NCBI RefSeq assembly: GCF_018139145.2
Contig: NC_059471.1
Location: 204,619,494 to 204,683,493, forward strand
DNA: 64,000 nt
DNA from: Gymnogyps californianus
Taxonomy: Eukaryota > Chordata > Aves > Accipitriformes > Cathartidae
Direction of reading: 5' to 3'
Under the pieces are notes generated by a model. The model was not told the DNA's origin. It searched no databases and saw only the letters and a program-made list of their open reading frames with translations. Shown piece by piece: positions 1 through 13,900 of the stretch. The position numbers and the translations under genes are program-made. Numbering within the stretch: the stretch's first letter is position 1; each line of letters opens with the position of its first letter.

Positions 1-1862
1 CACTTGTAAAGTTGACTTGGCAGATCCTCACTGTACCAAGGATGCATGCAAGCCTCAAAATTCTTATGAGACGTTACAGATTTTCAACATCTGTGTTCCT
101 GAGCTTTGTTTAGTAGAGCTAGGTTTGTACGTTTACTGTGCTTTCTGACCAGTTATTTTCTTGTCCAATGGCAAAATTTTCCCTATATGCGATTACTATT
201 TTTGACAGCATTAAAAGCTGGTGTCAGCTAATGGGCTGAGTTTCTCTTGGTATGGTTTTAGATTCCTTATTTATTTCTTAAGTTGCCAGACTGCTAGAAA
301 AAAGATGGTGGTGTTCATTTTTAATGGTAATAACTGGCTCAGATTTAATGTCTTCTGCATCTTTAAGATGAGTGATTCTGATGTTACGCCATGTAAAGAG
401 AGATAATTCAGTAGTGTTTGATTTCTTTATTTTGATATAATGATTTCTTTCCTTTGAATGTCATGGAGGCCACAGAGTATTCTGGTAACTGAACCTGGGT
501 GTGTAGTAGAAGTCTTTGCTAAATGTTTTGGGAAAGTGATTGTTCCTTCAAAAAGAGAATAGATTTTACTCCGTATGAGCTAGACTTCACTGTACGATGA
601 GGCATTATTCTATTTGCCTCAAATATGTATTTATACTCAGTATTGAACTTTATTACACAGTCTGCTCAGGATCTTCTAGTCTTTTTACATTGTGTAATTG
701 CCTACTCTAATTAGGGTATAATATAATATTATGATATAAAATAGCTTATGAATTGTTTCCAAATATCTAGATTACCCTCTTCACGGTTTTCTTTGATTAT
801 AAATTTGAGCTTTACTGGGTTTTTTATTATGAATTTCAGCTTTCTGCATAATAGTTCTAGGATTTACCTCTGTGTACCAGTAAATGCTTGAGGAATTAAA
901 ATGACCGTAACAGTTTTTTCTGGCCACAGAACTGTAATTACTCTGGGCTTTTCTTCAAGTTTTAAGTTATAGCAATAGACCTTTGCTGTCAGCTGTTGTG
1001 CTACCTGAACTGAGATGAAAATGACACTTTTTTTTTTCTACCTGTAAAATAGACATTGGATAAAAACTTTGCTCATTGATAATTTGGTTGATCATTCATT
1101 ATAATTTGAGTATTACATCAGCTCTCATTAAACTGTTTTCATAAGTTTTATGGCTTATGGCTGATAAACCCTGTTCATAAAGATCTTTAAAAAACAAAAC
1201 AAACAAAAAAAGCACGGTGCTTTAACAAACCTGTTTTTTTAATTCCCTTGTGGTATACAAAATGATCTAAAATCATGACATTTCTGACAATGTTGTTCCT
1301 TAAGGGAAGTTTTAAAGTGAAATTTTTTGCTATTGTTTAGGAAAACACCAAACTACTTGCAGATGTCTTTCACTGACAAAATGTTCCATCTTGATGTCTT
1401 CGAAGTTTTTCAGTGAAGAATGAATATTGCTTTGTTTTTTACTTAGACTTCAAAATTACGTTATGAAGTAATTATAGGATTGTTCTCACTAGCATAAACA
1501 GTTATTAAGCAGATAAAAAGAAATCAAAACTACCAATGTTTTTACTTTTTATCCAATTCTGCATTGTTTTTGAAATTTAGAACACTATTGATATTTGCTT
1601 ACTGGTGGTAGTTGGATGGAAAGAAATTGATATTTTATGATTAGGTTGTACTCACTTTTACACCTTAATATAAGATTACTTTCTGCAGTTTTATTGAAAC
1701 TTATGTGCAAGGTAGTAAGACTTGGTATTTTTAATTATTCTCTTACTAAATGTATCCTAGCCAGTGTCTTGAAATCAAAATATACATGTACCAAGCAGGT
1801 AGTTTTCTCTAAAAGACTAACAAATACTTTGTCTTTATATACTTGCGTTATCTGTCTTTTAG
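1..1862 (+). other. ORC5: ORC5 intron (3' part) before exon A
   Basis: A+T-rich intronic DNA. I looked for the preceding ORC5 exon (human ..LKKAMQTVYLREIS) and did not find it, so it lies before base 1. No repeat family or RNA gene recognised; the open frames here are short. Confidence 0.75.
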
Positions 1863-1915
1863 CTCACAGTGGGAGCGCTTACAGCGTGAGGATGGAGAAC
1901 CTGGGCAGTTGAAAG
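1863..1915 (+). CDS. ORC5: ORC5 coding exon A (first in window)
   Basis: 53-bp internal exon. The acceptor is the pyrimidine-rich stretch ending AG at 1861-1862; the donor is GTATT at 1916. The first base completes a serine codon begun in the previous exon; the 17 full codons read SQWERLQRE and then DGEPGQLK, and the last G starts a glycine codon finished in the next exon. Human ORC5 has SQWEKLQK and DPGQLK here, so this is the linker just before the conserved C-terminal block. The short acidic centre (EDGE) differs from the human version, as expected for a less constrained linker. The preceding exon is not in bases 1-1862. Confidence 0.93.
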
Positions 1916-4900
1916 GTATTGGATACAGTAACTCTGTAGGGGCTTGTAATGTGAAATGTGTACTTTTCAGTTTGACTTGGTTGTTATCTGAGAACATGTG
2001 AATGAAATTATATAGACGAGGCTACATATTAGCATTGAGTTCCAGTTCAGGATAATCATGTTTTTTGAGAAGGTGTTCTACAAAGGACTGTTACTATTTT
2101 TTTCCCCCTAGCATATATCCTGGGAGTAATCTTTCTTAAGGTCCTTTGTGGGTAAAAGCAGATTTCTTTAATTCGGTATTTCTTATGTGAGAATGGATGA
2201 GGAATGGGCTGACCCCTGATGGTCAAACCTCTGTGTGCCAACTGGCAGAATTGTCTTAGTGGGGAGAAAGGAATCTTATACCTGGTGTATTACACTGGAT
2301 TAGCACATTCCTAAACAAAACAGCTGTCCTGTGTCCTGATTTCTTGGCAAAGAGAAATGTCAGAATCGCAAGAATTCTTTCTGTTCTTTCCTTGGAGGAG
2401 TACAGCTTTGTTGATTTTGTACTTTAGACAGGCTTGAAAGTCGAATCTCAATATATCTGTCGGCCTTCATTTACAATTTAGGAAAGAATACTAAAACATT
2501 TTCCTGGTGATGTCAGTTGGTCATGGTCTTTTGACCAGTTTGTAGTTTGGGAACACTTTTTCCATATTATTTATCATGACAAATAATTTCTTCTTTAGAT
2601 AGTAGGTAAATAGCCACATATTTTAAAATTGTCTTAAGATAATTGCAATCTTCAGACTGTTTCCTATATCTGCTGTATGATCAGTAATTTTTCGACATTG
2701 TTGACCAAAGGAGTTTGATTCAAAGTGTTCTCATTAAACTACCTCCTTCCGTGCCCAGATGGTCATTAAATACTTTTGCACCTGACAACCCCAAAAAGGG
2801 AGACTTTATTTAAAATGCATTTTCTAGGATTTTTAGGTATATGTTGTAGGAAAAATTGTCTTGTTGGTAAACAGTATTTGATAATAACATTCTTAAAAAG
2901 CAATTATAATAAATTATACTGTGGATGTAAATAAGCAAATAGGTTAGTGCATGATGCAATATTGGCAGACCAGAAGAATGGAGTAGAAACAGATTTCTGT
3001 ATTAAACTAAATTGTCTATATTTAAGGATTTATTTGATGTTGCATTTTGTAATTAACATGCAATACAAAACAATCTCTTGATTGTAAATGAAACTAAAAC
3101 TGCTGTCCTTTTGTGCCCACATGAGAGGAAATTATTACTAGCTATCATCTAGGATGCTTCTCATCACACTGGGGGCTCTGAATCGTAACTTTTCAAGATG
3201 TTTAATTCCTCGATCTTTATTTGCTGATATTTGTGGATTAAAGCATAAGGGTACACATATTTCACAGAACAAAAAACCGTTGAAGTGAAAACCTGTAAGC
3301 AAAGAAGGCACAAGAGAGACCCTGTAGTGGTCTCCATAGTTAGACAACTGATGAAGTAAGGTGGTTTGATCATCCTATTCATATGCATAAGCAACTATGG
3401 TGACAAGAGAGGGGGAATGTAAAGGAAAAAAATACAAAGTAAAAGTAAAAAGAGGGAAAGAAAATACTCAATAGACTGTAGTTCTTGTGTGTTTTAATGT
3501 GTGAGACTTTAATCTTAATGAAGTATACATGTAGCAGGCTAGGTCAACTGGATCAAGTTTAAAATTTTGAAAACATTTTCTGTAGGAAATAAAGCAGTGG
3601 CTAAAAATTGTGAGATGCTGAACTGTTTCTCGGCACTGCTTCTTTCTCCACCATGCCAGCCCCGTTCCTGGCTGAGCTGTCTGGCACAGTCTGGAGCAGC
3701 TTGAAGGTTGGATCTTGAAGAAAAGCTTTGCTGTGGTATTTAAATACATCTCTTCATCTTCCCTGTTTGCCAGAAAAATTACCTTAAATGAAAGTAGCCT
3801 GGAATTTTTTACTGTTTTTTTTTTTTTTTTTAAGGGAGATCACACCGTAGTCATTTATGAATCTCTGATGCTTCAAATACAGTTCCTGAGATGAGTCCAT
3901 AAAGAGTTCAGAATGTTAGTTTTGTTTAGCTTCATGCCATTCCTTGGCCCTTCACTGATTTTAGGTCTGTGATAATGGGGTTGAGAAAATAGCCATATTC
4001 ATTTAGTTACAGGAGTAGAGAAAGAGAGAAGGAAAAGAAGAATGCAAACAAGTCTAATTTGAAGTTTGTGGATGTTCAGAGTCCGTTTCGGTGACTCATA
4101 AACTGTTTGTTTATTTTGTAGGACTTTCTGCACATACACATGTGGAACTTCCTTATTACTCAAAATTTCTTCTAATAGCTGCTTACCTTGCCTCCTACAA
4201 TCCTGTTAGGACAGATAAGAGGTTCTTTCTTAAGGTAATGAGATTTTTTTTTTTCTTAGTGCTGCTTACTGGATTCCTGCATACTGAATTTCCTAGTTTA
4301 AAACTCTTCAACCATTCGTTTTGAGCTCTGTTTCTGTGTGTGGTTCATTTGATTTGATCAGAAGTTTTTCTGTAGATCACATATTGTGATTGGTAATGAT
4401 CACTTATTATTACCATTATTAATTGTCTAATAGTCATTATTAGTGTGTAATAAACCCAACTTCCTCTTCATCTCAAAATGTGTGTAACTGTTATAGCACA
4501 GGTATTGTGCTTTGCTTTGGTAAGTTGATATATGTTTTGTAAAGATTTTAGTAGAGTGCCTGCAGTGTCCTTAGGTATAAGCCACCCTTAAGTTTCCGGA
4601 GTAAGATACAAACCACAGCTGTGTTAGCCTTTAATGAGGTAAAATGACATAGTGCATTGTTAACTTATTTATACAATTTTAAGCTTCTGAAACAGAAACA
4701 TACAAACAGTGGCTTTTGCAGAAGATGTGATTCCATTAGCTGGCACATGTTGTGTTGAAATGACGGTAATGCATTTAGGATGAGTGTATTAATCCTCACT
4801 GCCAAATCATGGGCTAAACCCCATTTTCTGTAAGTTCTTGCCATGTACAGGTTGAAATTTTTTTTTTTTCTTCTTTTTTTCTTTGGGCTATGTTGTGGTC

Positions 4901-7900
4901 ATGCTGCAAACAAATGCTGTGGTGCCCTAGATTGTAGTCTGTCTCTTTCTTACGCAGGATCTTCATGCTCCTCAAGCCTGCTTCATTGCATTGTTTTTGA
5001 GGTCTTAATTTGACAAAATGTAGGCAGAAAGACAGATATCAGAAAAGTGATTGAGCAATTATGCTTTATATGCGTATTACCAACTTCAAGGTTTTCTACA
5101 TTATTACAGTATGTATTAATATATGCATGTGTGTATAAATGCATGGTATTCATGATAGATAGGTGTGAACAATTGAAGAAAATGAGAGCAAGACAAATTT
5201 GTAAAAATATGCTTGTTTTCTTCTTCCCTCTTGAAAAAAAATTGTAGATACATGTTTTGAGAAGTTACTGCAGTTCCTAGTGATGATATACTAGCATGTT
5301 TTTAGTTTAAATATGGGGTTTGTGTTTCTGGTATGATCTTGCATTGAAAGCTGTAGGTGTTTCACCCTTCTGTCTAGTTCTTTCCTGAGAAGAGTGGAGG
5401 ATTACTTGTAGTAAGTGCAGGTTGACAAGTTTTCTTTATGGGCAACCTTTGTTCTTTTCACTTGGCCAAAGCAATTTCTTTGTAAGAAATTTATTTGCTG
5501 AAGAAGTGTTTTGGCCCAGATTTTTCCGTATCAGTCCTGGAACTCAAAGAAACAGGAAAGCTTAGAAGAGTCAAGTCAGTAAAGCATGTTATCAAAAAGT
5601 GCCACATCTTTCTTGATTGTGTTTACTGAACAACCTTCTCATTTTTTTCCTTTCTCCTTTTTTAGTATCTCTGAAGTTAGTTTCCACTCTTGCACATGAA
5701 CCCTACTAAACTTTTGTACAATAAACATGAGCTTCTAAGTTTCTTGAAGCAGGGACTGTGAACGTATTTCAATCAGTGATGTTAAGTATTTTTCCCAAGA
5801 ATTGGTGAAGCAGGAGAAGTTACCATTCCTGGTACGTGTATCATCTGATAGCAGTTAGCCCTTCATCAGGTGCTAAGGTGCATTTCAGAAATAGCTGCAT
5901 CTGAAAGGCCGGCCAAACCAACACTTTTGGGGGGGTGTTCAAGTTGTGTGTTTTTATGAGTCATGTGGACTGTGAAAATAGAATATGGTTTTATCAGGTT
6001 TGTGATGAGATTCAGAGTACATTACAGACAAGTATCTTCTGGAGTGATTTAACTAAGGACTGCTAGACAGCAAAAAGGATGCAAACAAAAGGATGGTCAT
6101 AGAGCTGCTAATCTGCACTACTGATATAGGTGCTAGGCTATACTACAGCTAAAGATAAAGTCACAGTTTGTGGCATCCTGGAATGCTAACAGCCTCATAA
6201 AGCAATAAAGTAATAATTGACAGCGCTGCTATTAGCTATGTGAAAATTCAAGAGCTTTACAGTACACTGAGAGAAAAATATGAAGTTGGTTTTGAAAGGT
6301 AGTCTTTAAAACAAAAAAGAATAGTAATCTATATGAAGTCTTCATTTTATCATTTTAATAGAAAACAGGATTAAAACTAACTGAAAATTAGCTCTGAATT
6401 TCATATGTTTCTTTGTGCTTGCACAGAAACAGGGCACCTGCTCACTTACTTTGAAACACTTTTGATATAACTTAAATACACCATATGGAGATCCCAGCAT
6501 AACCTTTAAAATTCATGAATGCAGTTTGTTGTGATCCATCACTAGCATGCTCTGTAACCTCAGGCTTGATCACTTCCCCCTCCAAAAGGTCTCTGTTATC
6601 ACTGCAGTCTTCTTTTCAAAGGCATGATAAAAAGTTTACTTTGCTGTCTCTACGTATGTGTGATATGTATTAATTGAAAGAACTAATTTGTTTTAGTCTG
6701 GCAAATTATGTAAAGGAAACTTAAAGCCCTGTCTAATATTAAGCTCTTCAGAAGTCAGTCAAGAAGAGCCACAGTTACTGAGTTCGTCTTGACATGGCTG
6801 AGTACTGAGGTCCACAAATACTAAGTACAAGATTTTAAACATTATAATGAAAACAGAATTCCTTCATTTGAGATATTTTTTCCTTGATTCACTGAGCATG
6901 CTTAAAAGGTATACTTATTAATAAGGTATACTCCTCAAGGCTGTGGAAAAACTCATCAGGTGATATTTTGAGAAATAGCACTTACAAGTATAATATTCTT
7001 TAAATACAGTTATCTCTGCATTAATTTTACATCATTTACACATGTCATCCTTCATGTCTTTGTCTTTTTGGGTTTTTTTGGTTGGTTTTTTTTTTTTCCT
7101 ATTCATTTGTTACATCTTGTTTGCTATATTTCTGTCCTTGTCTTGCCCTCACATTTTCAGTTGAGATTCAAGAACACTTTATTATTTTCTTTGGACGGTC
7201 CTTCCTTTCTTAAGGCTGCTTTAAAGCTGTGCCTCTTTAAATGATGTTCTTCCCCCCCTCTCTTTCTGTTTGTTGTTTAGCTCCTGCACCTTGAACTATC
7301 TTTGTATTATATTGATTTAATTCCTGGTTGTCATTCTGCCAACTTGTGTACCATCCAAATTTGAAAATGGAGCAGACAAAAGGTGAAAATTCAGATGGAT
7401 TTTATGCATGGATACATTTAAATAATGAAGTGGCCATCATTTAAACTTCTCTGGAAAGAGAAAGAAATGAAACATCTGTCTCTTTCATTGGATGATTGAG
7501 GATAGGAGGAGGATGGTGGCATGAAGTCGTATTAAAAACAAATTTTTACTGCCTCTTCTCATCAGTCCCTGATTAGATCAGGAAAAAAACTTATGCATGT
7601 CACCAAAAAATATTAGTGTGTTGTTTTTTGGCTTTGCACTGCTTGGAACACAGTGAAGCAAGAAGTAAGGCCTGATTTTAGGGCTTCTAGTAAGAAGGAT
7701 TGCTGGTAACATCAGCGAGAAATACTGGAGGTGTAGTAAAGAAGCAGACCCAGACTAGCGTACTACCATATGTAGCGTACAATTCTTTGTTGACTGTTTT
7801 GATTCTGTCTTTGCTATAGAAGGAGCATAAAATAATTTACATATAATATTTGCTCTTGTCTGTTGTTTACAGCATCATGGGAAAATTAGAAAGACCAACT

Positions 7901-10900
7901 TTATGAAGAAACATGAAAAGGTATGTATTTTATCTTTCTAACATACAACAAATATTTTCTTTCTACTGTACTGCTGGTTTTGTATTTTCTTTTGCCTCAT
8001 TGTTTACTGTAGAAACAAAAGAACTGCATAAATAACAATTACTGGTGCATTTGTTTCATATAATACAAATTTCTGTATGATACGCACATTTTTATTTCAT
8101 TGAAATTTAACTGTAGCATAAATTTGTCTCCTAGAGCCATATTTTTGTGTATAACAAAATGTGCTTAATAAAGCTAGTTAAAGGACATCATACATGGAAG
8201 AGCCAGATATCAGAATTTCTCTCAAAGATTTTAGAGTAATAGGTGGTTAGCAGTTTTGAAAGTCAAGTCACTTTAATTCCCAGTGATGCAGTCAGGTATA
8301 AGAGCTTAAGATTGTGTGTTGAGGCTTGGAAACTTTGCACTCCTGTCTGTTGTTTAGGATTCCATCAGACTATTAACTAACCTTTTCATAGTTATAAATA
8401 GCTAAATATCATCAATTTCAGTGGAGCTATACCAGTTTTTACTGGCAGAGGCTTGATATGCTAGGAAAAGCAAATATCTATACGCATATTTATAACTGTA
8501 ATGTAAAAAGAGAAATCAAATTTTAACATTTGTGACTTGTTGACTTATTTTTAAACAAATTCATAAATGAAGAGCAGTGCAGACAGCACTAAATCCCTGC
8601 CGAAACAATCATTATATCCTTTTCTTCTCTATACTACAGGCAGTGTGAGCAATATGAGAAAAATTTTAATATGATACTTAGCCTAATAATCCTTTGCTTC
8701 TGATCCTTCCTATAGCCTTTACCCTAATTTTTCTCCTGCCCCTGCAGGAGAACAGAGTCCTTGGCTATCCAAAGACTTTTTTCTGAGTTCTATTATTTCT
8801 GTAGGGGCACAGTTTTTGCATGTGAAAGTGTAAGTGAGCATGGTTTTACTTCAACAGTGCAGTGTCTCGCACTGCTAGGTAGATATTTATGTAAATTTAA
8901 GAATTGTGAAGTCTCTGAATGCATGTGTCCTGTACACGTAGACCTCGTGTGTTTTGTCCCTGGCATGTGAACTTCTGAGAACTTCCAGAGCATTTAATTA
9001 TTTTCAGGACTGCTATATTCTTGAAATACCTCCATGTCTTAACTAGTTGATAAATAATTCTCAGGTGTGGTGGGTTGACCCTGGCTAGATGCCAGGTGCC
9101 CACCAAAGCCGCTCTATCACTCCCCCTCCTCAGCTGGACAGGGGAGAGAAAATATAACGAAAGGCTCATGGGTCGAGATAAGGACAGGGAGATTACTTCA
9201 CCAATTACTGTCATGGGCAAAACAGACTCGACTTGGGGAAAAATTAGTTTAATTTATTACTAGTCAAATCAGAGCAGGATAATGAGAAATAAAACCAAAT
9301 CTTAAAACACCTTCCCCCCACCCCTCCCTTCTTCCCAGGCTTAACTTTACTCCTTATTTTCTCTGCCTCCTCCCCCCCGAGCGGCGCAGGGGGACAGGGA
9401 ATGGGGGTTTGCGTCAGTTCATCACACGTTGTTTCTGCCGCTCCTTCCTCCTCAGGGGGAGGGCTCCTCACACTCTTCCCCTGCTCCAGCATGGGGTCCC
9501 TCTCACGGGAGACAGTCCTTCACAAACTTCTCCAACGTGAGTCCTTCCCACGGGCTACAGTTCTTCATGAACTGCTCCAGCACGGGTCCCATCCACAGGG
9601 TGCAGTCCTTCAGGAACAGACTGCTCCAGCGTGGGTCCCCCACGGGGTCACAAGCCCTGCCAGCAAACCTGCTTCAGCGTGGGCTCCTCTCTCCACGGGA
9701 CCACGGGTCCGTAGGTCCTGCCAGGAGCCTGCTCCAGCGCGGGCTTCCCACAGGGTCACAGCCTCCTTCGGGCATCCACCTGCTCCGGCGTGGGGTCCCC
9801 CGTGGGCTGCAGGTGGATATCTGCTCCACCGTGGACCTCCATGGGCTGCAGGGGGACAGCCTGCCTCACCATGGTCTTCCCCACGGGCTGCAGGGGAATC
9901 GCTCTCTGCTCCGGTGCCTGGAGCACCTCCTGCCCCTCCTTCTTCACTGACCTTGGTGTCTGCAGAGTTGTTTCTCTCACATCTTCTCACTCCGCTCTCT
10001 CTGGCTGCAACTCCAACTCCCCTGTAACTTTTTTTCCCTTTCTTAAATATGTTATCCCAGAGGCGCTACCACTGTTGCTGATTGGCTCGGCCTTGGCCAG
10101 CGGCGGGTCTGTCTTGGAGCTGGCTGGCATTGGCTCTATCGGACATGGGGGAAGCTTCTAGCAGCTTCTCACAGAAGCCACCCCTGTAGCCCCCCTGCTA
10201 CCAAAACCTTGCCACGCAAACCCAATACATCAGGAGAAGGAATAATTATTGTATCTTAGACCAAAATGTTCTTCTTTCCTTGCATCCTCTGCAGGAAAGG
10301 TGTTTTGTTTTATTCTGTCTTGGCAATAGATTTCCAACTTGGATGATGAGATGGGAACAGCTAGGAATGTAAAAGAAATGGGAAAATAGAGATTTGATGA
10401 AGAAATACCAAGGTCATGATCACCTTAACTGTACTGTAGAGCTTGTTCTCTTGTGTCATTGTTTATGTTAAATGGACTTGTATCTGAGTTCACTACTTAG
10501 TGTTCAGAAGTACCTGCATTAACGATAAATTGGTTTTCATTTTACTATTCTTCCTGCAGCAAACTAAATGCTACTGAGTAGGTACAAAAACAGAACAGAA
10601 GGAGGTACTAAGGAAAGAACTGTGAGGGTAACTCAAACAAATGTAAACAAATGTAATGTAAACAAAATTAATGGTCAAAAAGATGAGTAAGATTTCAGTT
10701 ACTTTTTTTACTTTAATTAGATTAATTCTAATTTTGTAGACTTTACATTTACCCTACAACCTAAGCATTGACCTGATATTCTGAAAGCATGATTAGACAT
10801 GTGTGCAGTTAAAGAAGCTTGGTTTGTTGTCCAGCTGTAACAAGTAACTTGTATAATCAGGAAAGACTTCTAAGACTGCAAATGATCTAATTCTTGCACC

Positions 10901-13900
10901 TCTTTGTTGTATTAAAAATTAGTATTACTTTGAAGAGAATTAGAACTTCATAATCCTAGTAAATATAGTTAACAGAAAATAACTCGAGTTGACAGTGTTA
11001 CATTAAACTGATTGCATGCAAGAAACAGGAGTGTGTCTTAGGGATTAATGACTAGGACGGGAACTTTGTGGCATTTCAAGTGTACCTTTGCTTCTAGTTA
11101 CAGAGCCCTGATTCTCTGCTTATGTGTTGCTTTATAGTTTACAGGTAGGGACCCTTTCGCGGTAAGTATTGATGCCAGAAACTGCAACTGCTTGTAGGTC
11201 AGAGCACAGTCCGGTTTTGAAAGTTTTTGAGGCATGGTAGCTGTGATAGTGGGGAACAGGACTGCAGGTCCTAAGAGGGTCTTCCAGACCTATGTTCCTT
11301 TTACTATACTGTAACCTTTATAAATATTTGCACAGAGATAGAATCACCCAGATGTAAACTTCTATCTTTTGGTACTATGAGTCTATAGTGAGGGAAACTG
11401 AAATATAGGGATAAAGGATTACATATGTAGTGTTATAAATAAAGGCCCATTTGCTTCAGTTGGTGTGACAGCTTATATCAATATACCTTCCCTCAGAGAA
11501 GCTTGTCTAAAGACTGATTTACAGATCAGATTCACCTAACTCCAAGTGCGTGCTTGCATCTAAGCTAGTGTCTTTTTATAGACAGTGCAGAGCTAGCTGA
11601 TGCAGTCATTGGAGTGTAGGGTGTGATTCGTCTTATACTAAAGTAGGTTCTACATTCAGTCAGATGAATTGCACCATAAACTGTATTGATTAGATTTCTA
11701 CTGGCTATAATGGGAACTTAGGAAACTAGTTTGGCTGTACATACCTACTTGGCAGGAAGCTAACATTAGATGAAATAAATCCTTCCTTAAAAGTTTAGGT
11801 ACAGCCAGGCTAAGAATCTGTTTCTTGATTCTTGACTCTGTTCAGTACAGAGGCCGTGGTTTTTTTAATTAGAAAAGGTACATCTTGTGAATGAGGGGAA
11901 AAAAATGACTTTATTATTCTACTAATTGCCTTGTTGCTCATAACAGCAGAACTTGTTGGGTTTCTTTGCACGGTTGCCCTGCAACAATGTTTTTCCAGTT
12001 CAGTGACAAGTGAGAGATCTTCCTAGTGATGCTATTTTTGCAGGAGTGTGCTTTTTCAGATGTCAGACCGTCAGAAGATCAAATGTGTTGGTGTGGGTTT
12101 TTTTATTGGAAAAGAGTTTGTATAGTATATCTGCTTCAACTTCAGTCTAGGATTTGTTTTGTATCAGAATTTCTAGCTTACAACTGAAGATGCTTCATTC
12201 GTATAGCAACCAGGGAAGTTCAGAAATGCTTTCTGCTAAAAAAAAGTGAGAAGTATAGTTCTGTCTTTATATGCTAAAAAGATTGACAATTCAGCCAACT
12301 GAGGTTAAGGACTTTCTTCCTTTTGTGCAGGTGATTTAGTTTGGGTTAAGCTTTTACTCTTTAAAGAGTGCTTTTGGTTCTCATTCTTGTTCGTGAAAGT
12401 TTGGAATGTGAATACATGGCTCGCAGTTGTGGGACAGTGAAAGACTTAGGCCAGTTAAACAGTGGGAACGTGAAACTGACACTGTAGATAAAAAGCACAA
12501 GCACAGATAGTCCCAACTGGGGAAAGGTCTTTTTTGAACCATTAGACGAGTGTATTGCCAAGGTGGAAAGATGATAGAGGACACATAGAGTTAATTTGAT
12601 GACTGTAAAACTTTCTGAAGAGGTTTTCTGAATGTGGAAGGTATCTTAGTTTTTAAGTGAGCTGAGGGGTCCTTTGGATTTTTATAAATACTATTCTATG
12701 TAGTATTCTGCCTTAGCTCCTTGCAGAAGATTTGTAAAAATCTTTTTCTTTACTATGTTCTGTTTGGAGGAATTTCTAAACCATTCCTATTCTTCCAGGA
12801 ATTTATTTCTGTCAAAGAAATAAAAATGGAGTGCTGCATCTAGAAGTTATGCTCTCTTAGAATTAACTCTTCTGGCTTTTCCAGAAGAAAGCATTTCTCT
12901 CAAATAATTTGAAAGTTCAAAACACTATTCGCTCTAAGCAGAGAGCTGATAATATTAAGAGCAAGAAACTTGCGAAGTAACTAACTGTATACTAAACGAA
13001 ACTTCAGGGATTACTGTATGCTAATTGTGCTTGCTAGCTGCTTGGAGTGCGCACATTTTAATTACTATATGTTTGTTGACTTTTTCTGTTGATAATAAAG
13101 AATATGCTTCACAGAACTGGCATGTTTAGAAGCAGAAGGGCAGGGGATTGTACAATTCATAACTTACACCATACCTGCATTCTGACTGAGAGTGCCGTGC
13201 TGAAGTTTTGACTATGTTTCCATTATTTTTCACACTGCTTTCTTCATTAGCCAAGAGGTAGCTCTGGGGACACCTCCTGGATTTGAAAAGCTAAAACATA
13301 TATTGGAAATATCTTTTTGTTTTGCTGAAGAAATGAGTGGTTGTGTTTCACTGATAACTAACGCCACAGAGGTGCTGGTGGTACATTTGAGAGGTGTTCT
13401 TTCCCAGAAGCATTTTGAAACAAACTTCCTTTTGAAATTCCTCTTTAATCTTGGCTGCTCTGCTAGTAAGAATAAATCAATGTACACTGCAAAAAAGGAA
13501 ACTGGATGTCAAAGTAGAGAGAATGAAATACAAACTCAAAAGGAAACAAGTATTTCCCTTGTCAGAACTTTTGACAGTCTGGGTCATTAATCTCTGTAAT
13601 CCTAACAACGCTGCCTGAGTTGTAATACTACCCAGTTCTGCCCTATGAACTGTACTTCTCCTTTTTGTAAAATTGGTTATTTTAAAAATATTTAACATTG
13701 AAAAATTAGGAACTCATATTTCTGTGAATTCAATTGAATTTGATGTTACTACATACAATAACCTGTAATGCCTAAAATGTCCATCAGTGTCAGCTGAGGT
13801 GTGCAGATGATGTGTACGGTGCAAAAGAAGGATAAGGGACAGAATAACTCTGTAAATGCAAAGTTGAGTAAATATGCTGTGTTCTGATAACATAGTTTGT

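Noticed and set aside
4091..4121. Open frame upstream of exon B that would extend it
   Set aside because: The extension crosses the acceptor TTATTTTGTAG, and the human protein matches only from 4122 when joined to exon A.
9401..10027. Long open frames on both strands (208, 173, 126 and 123 codons)
   Set aside because: They lie inside the solo LTR and come from its GC-rich tandem array; several frames are open at once and none resembles a retroviral protein.
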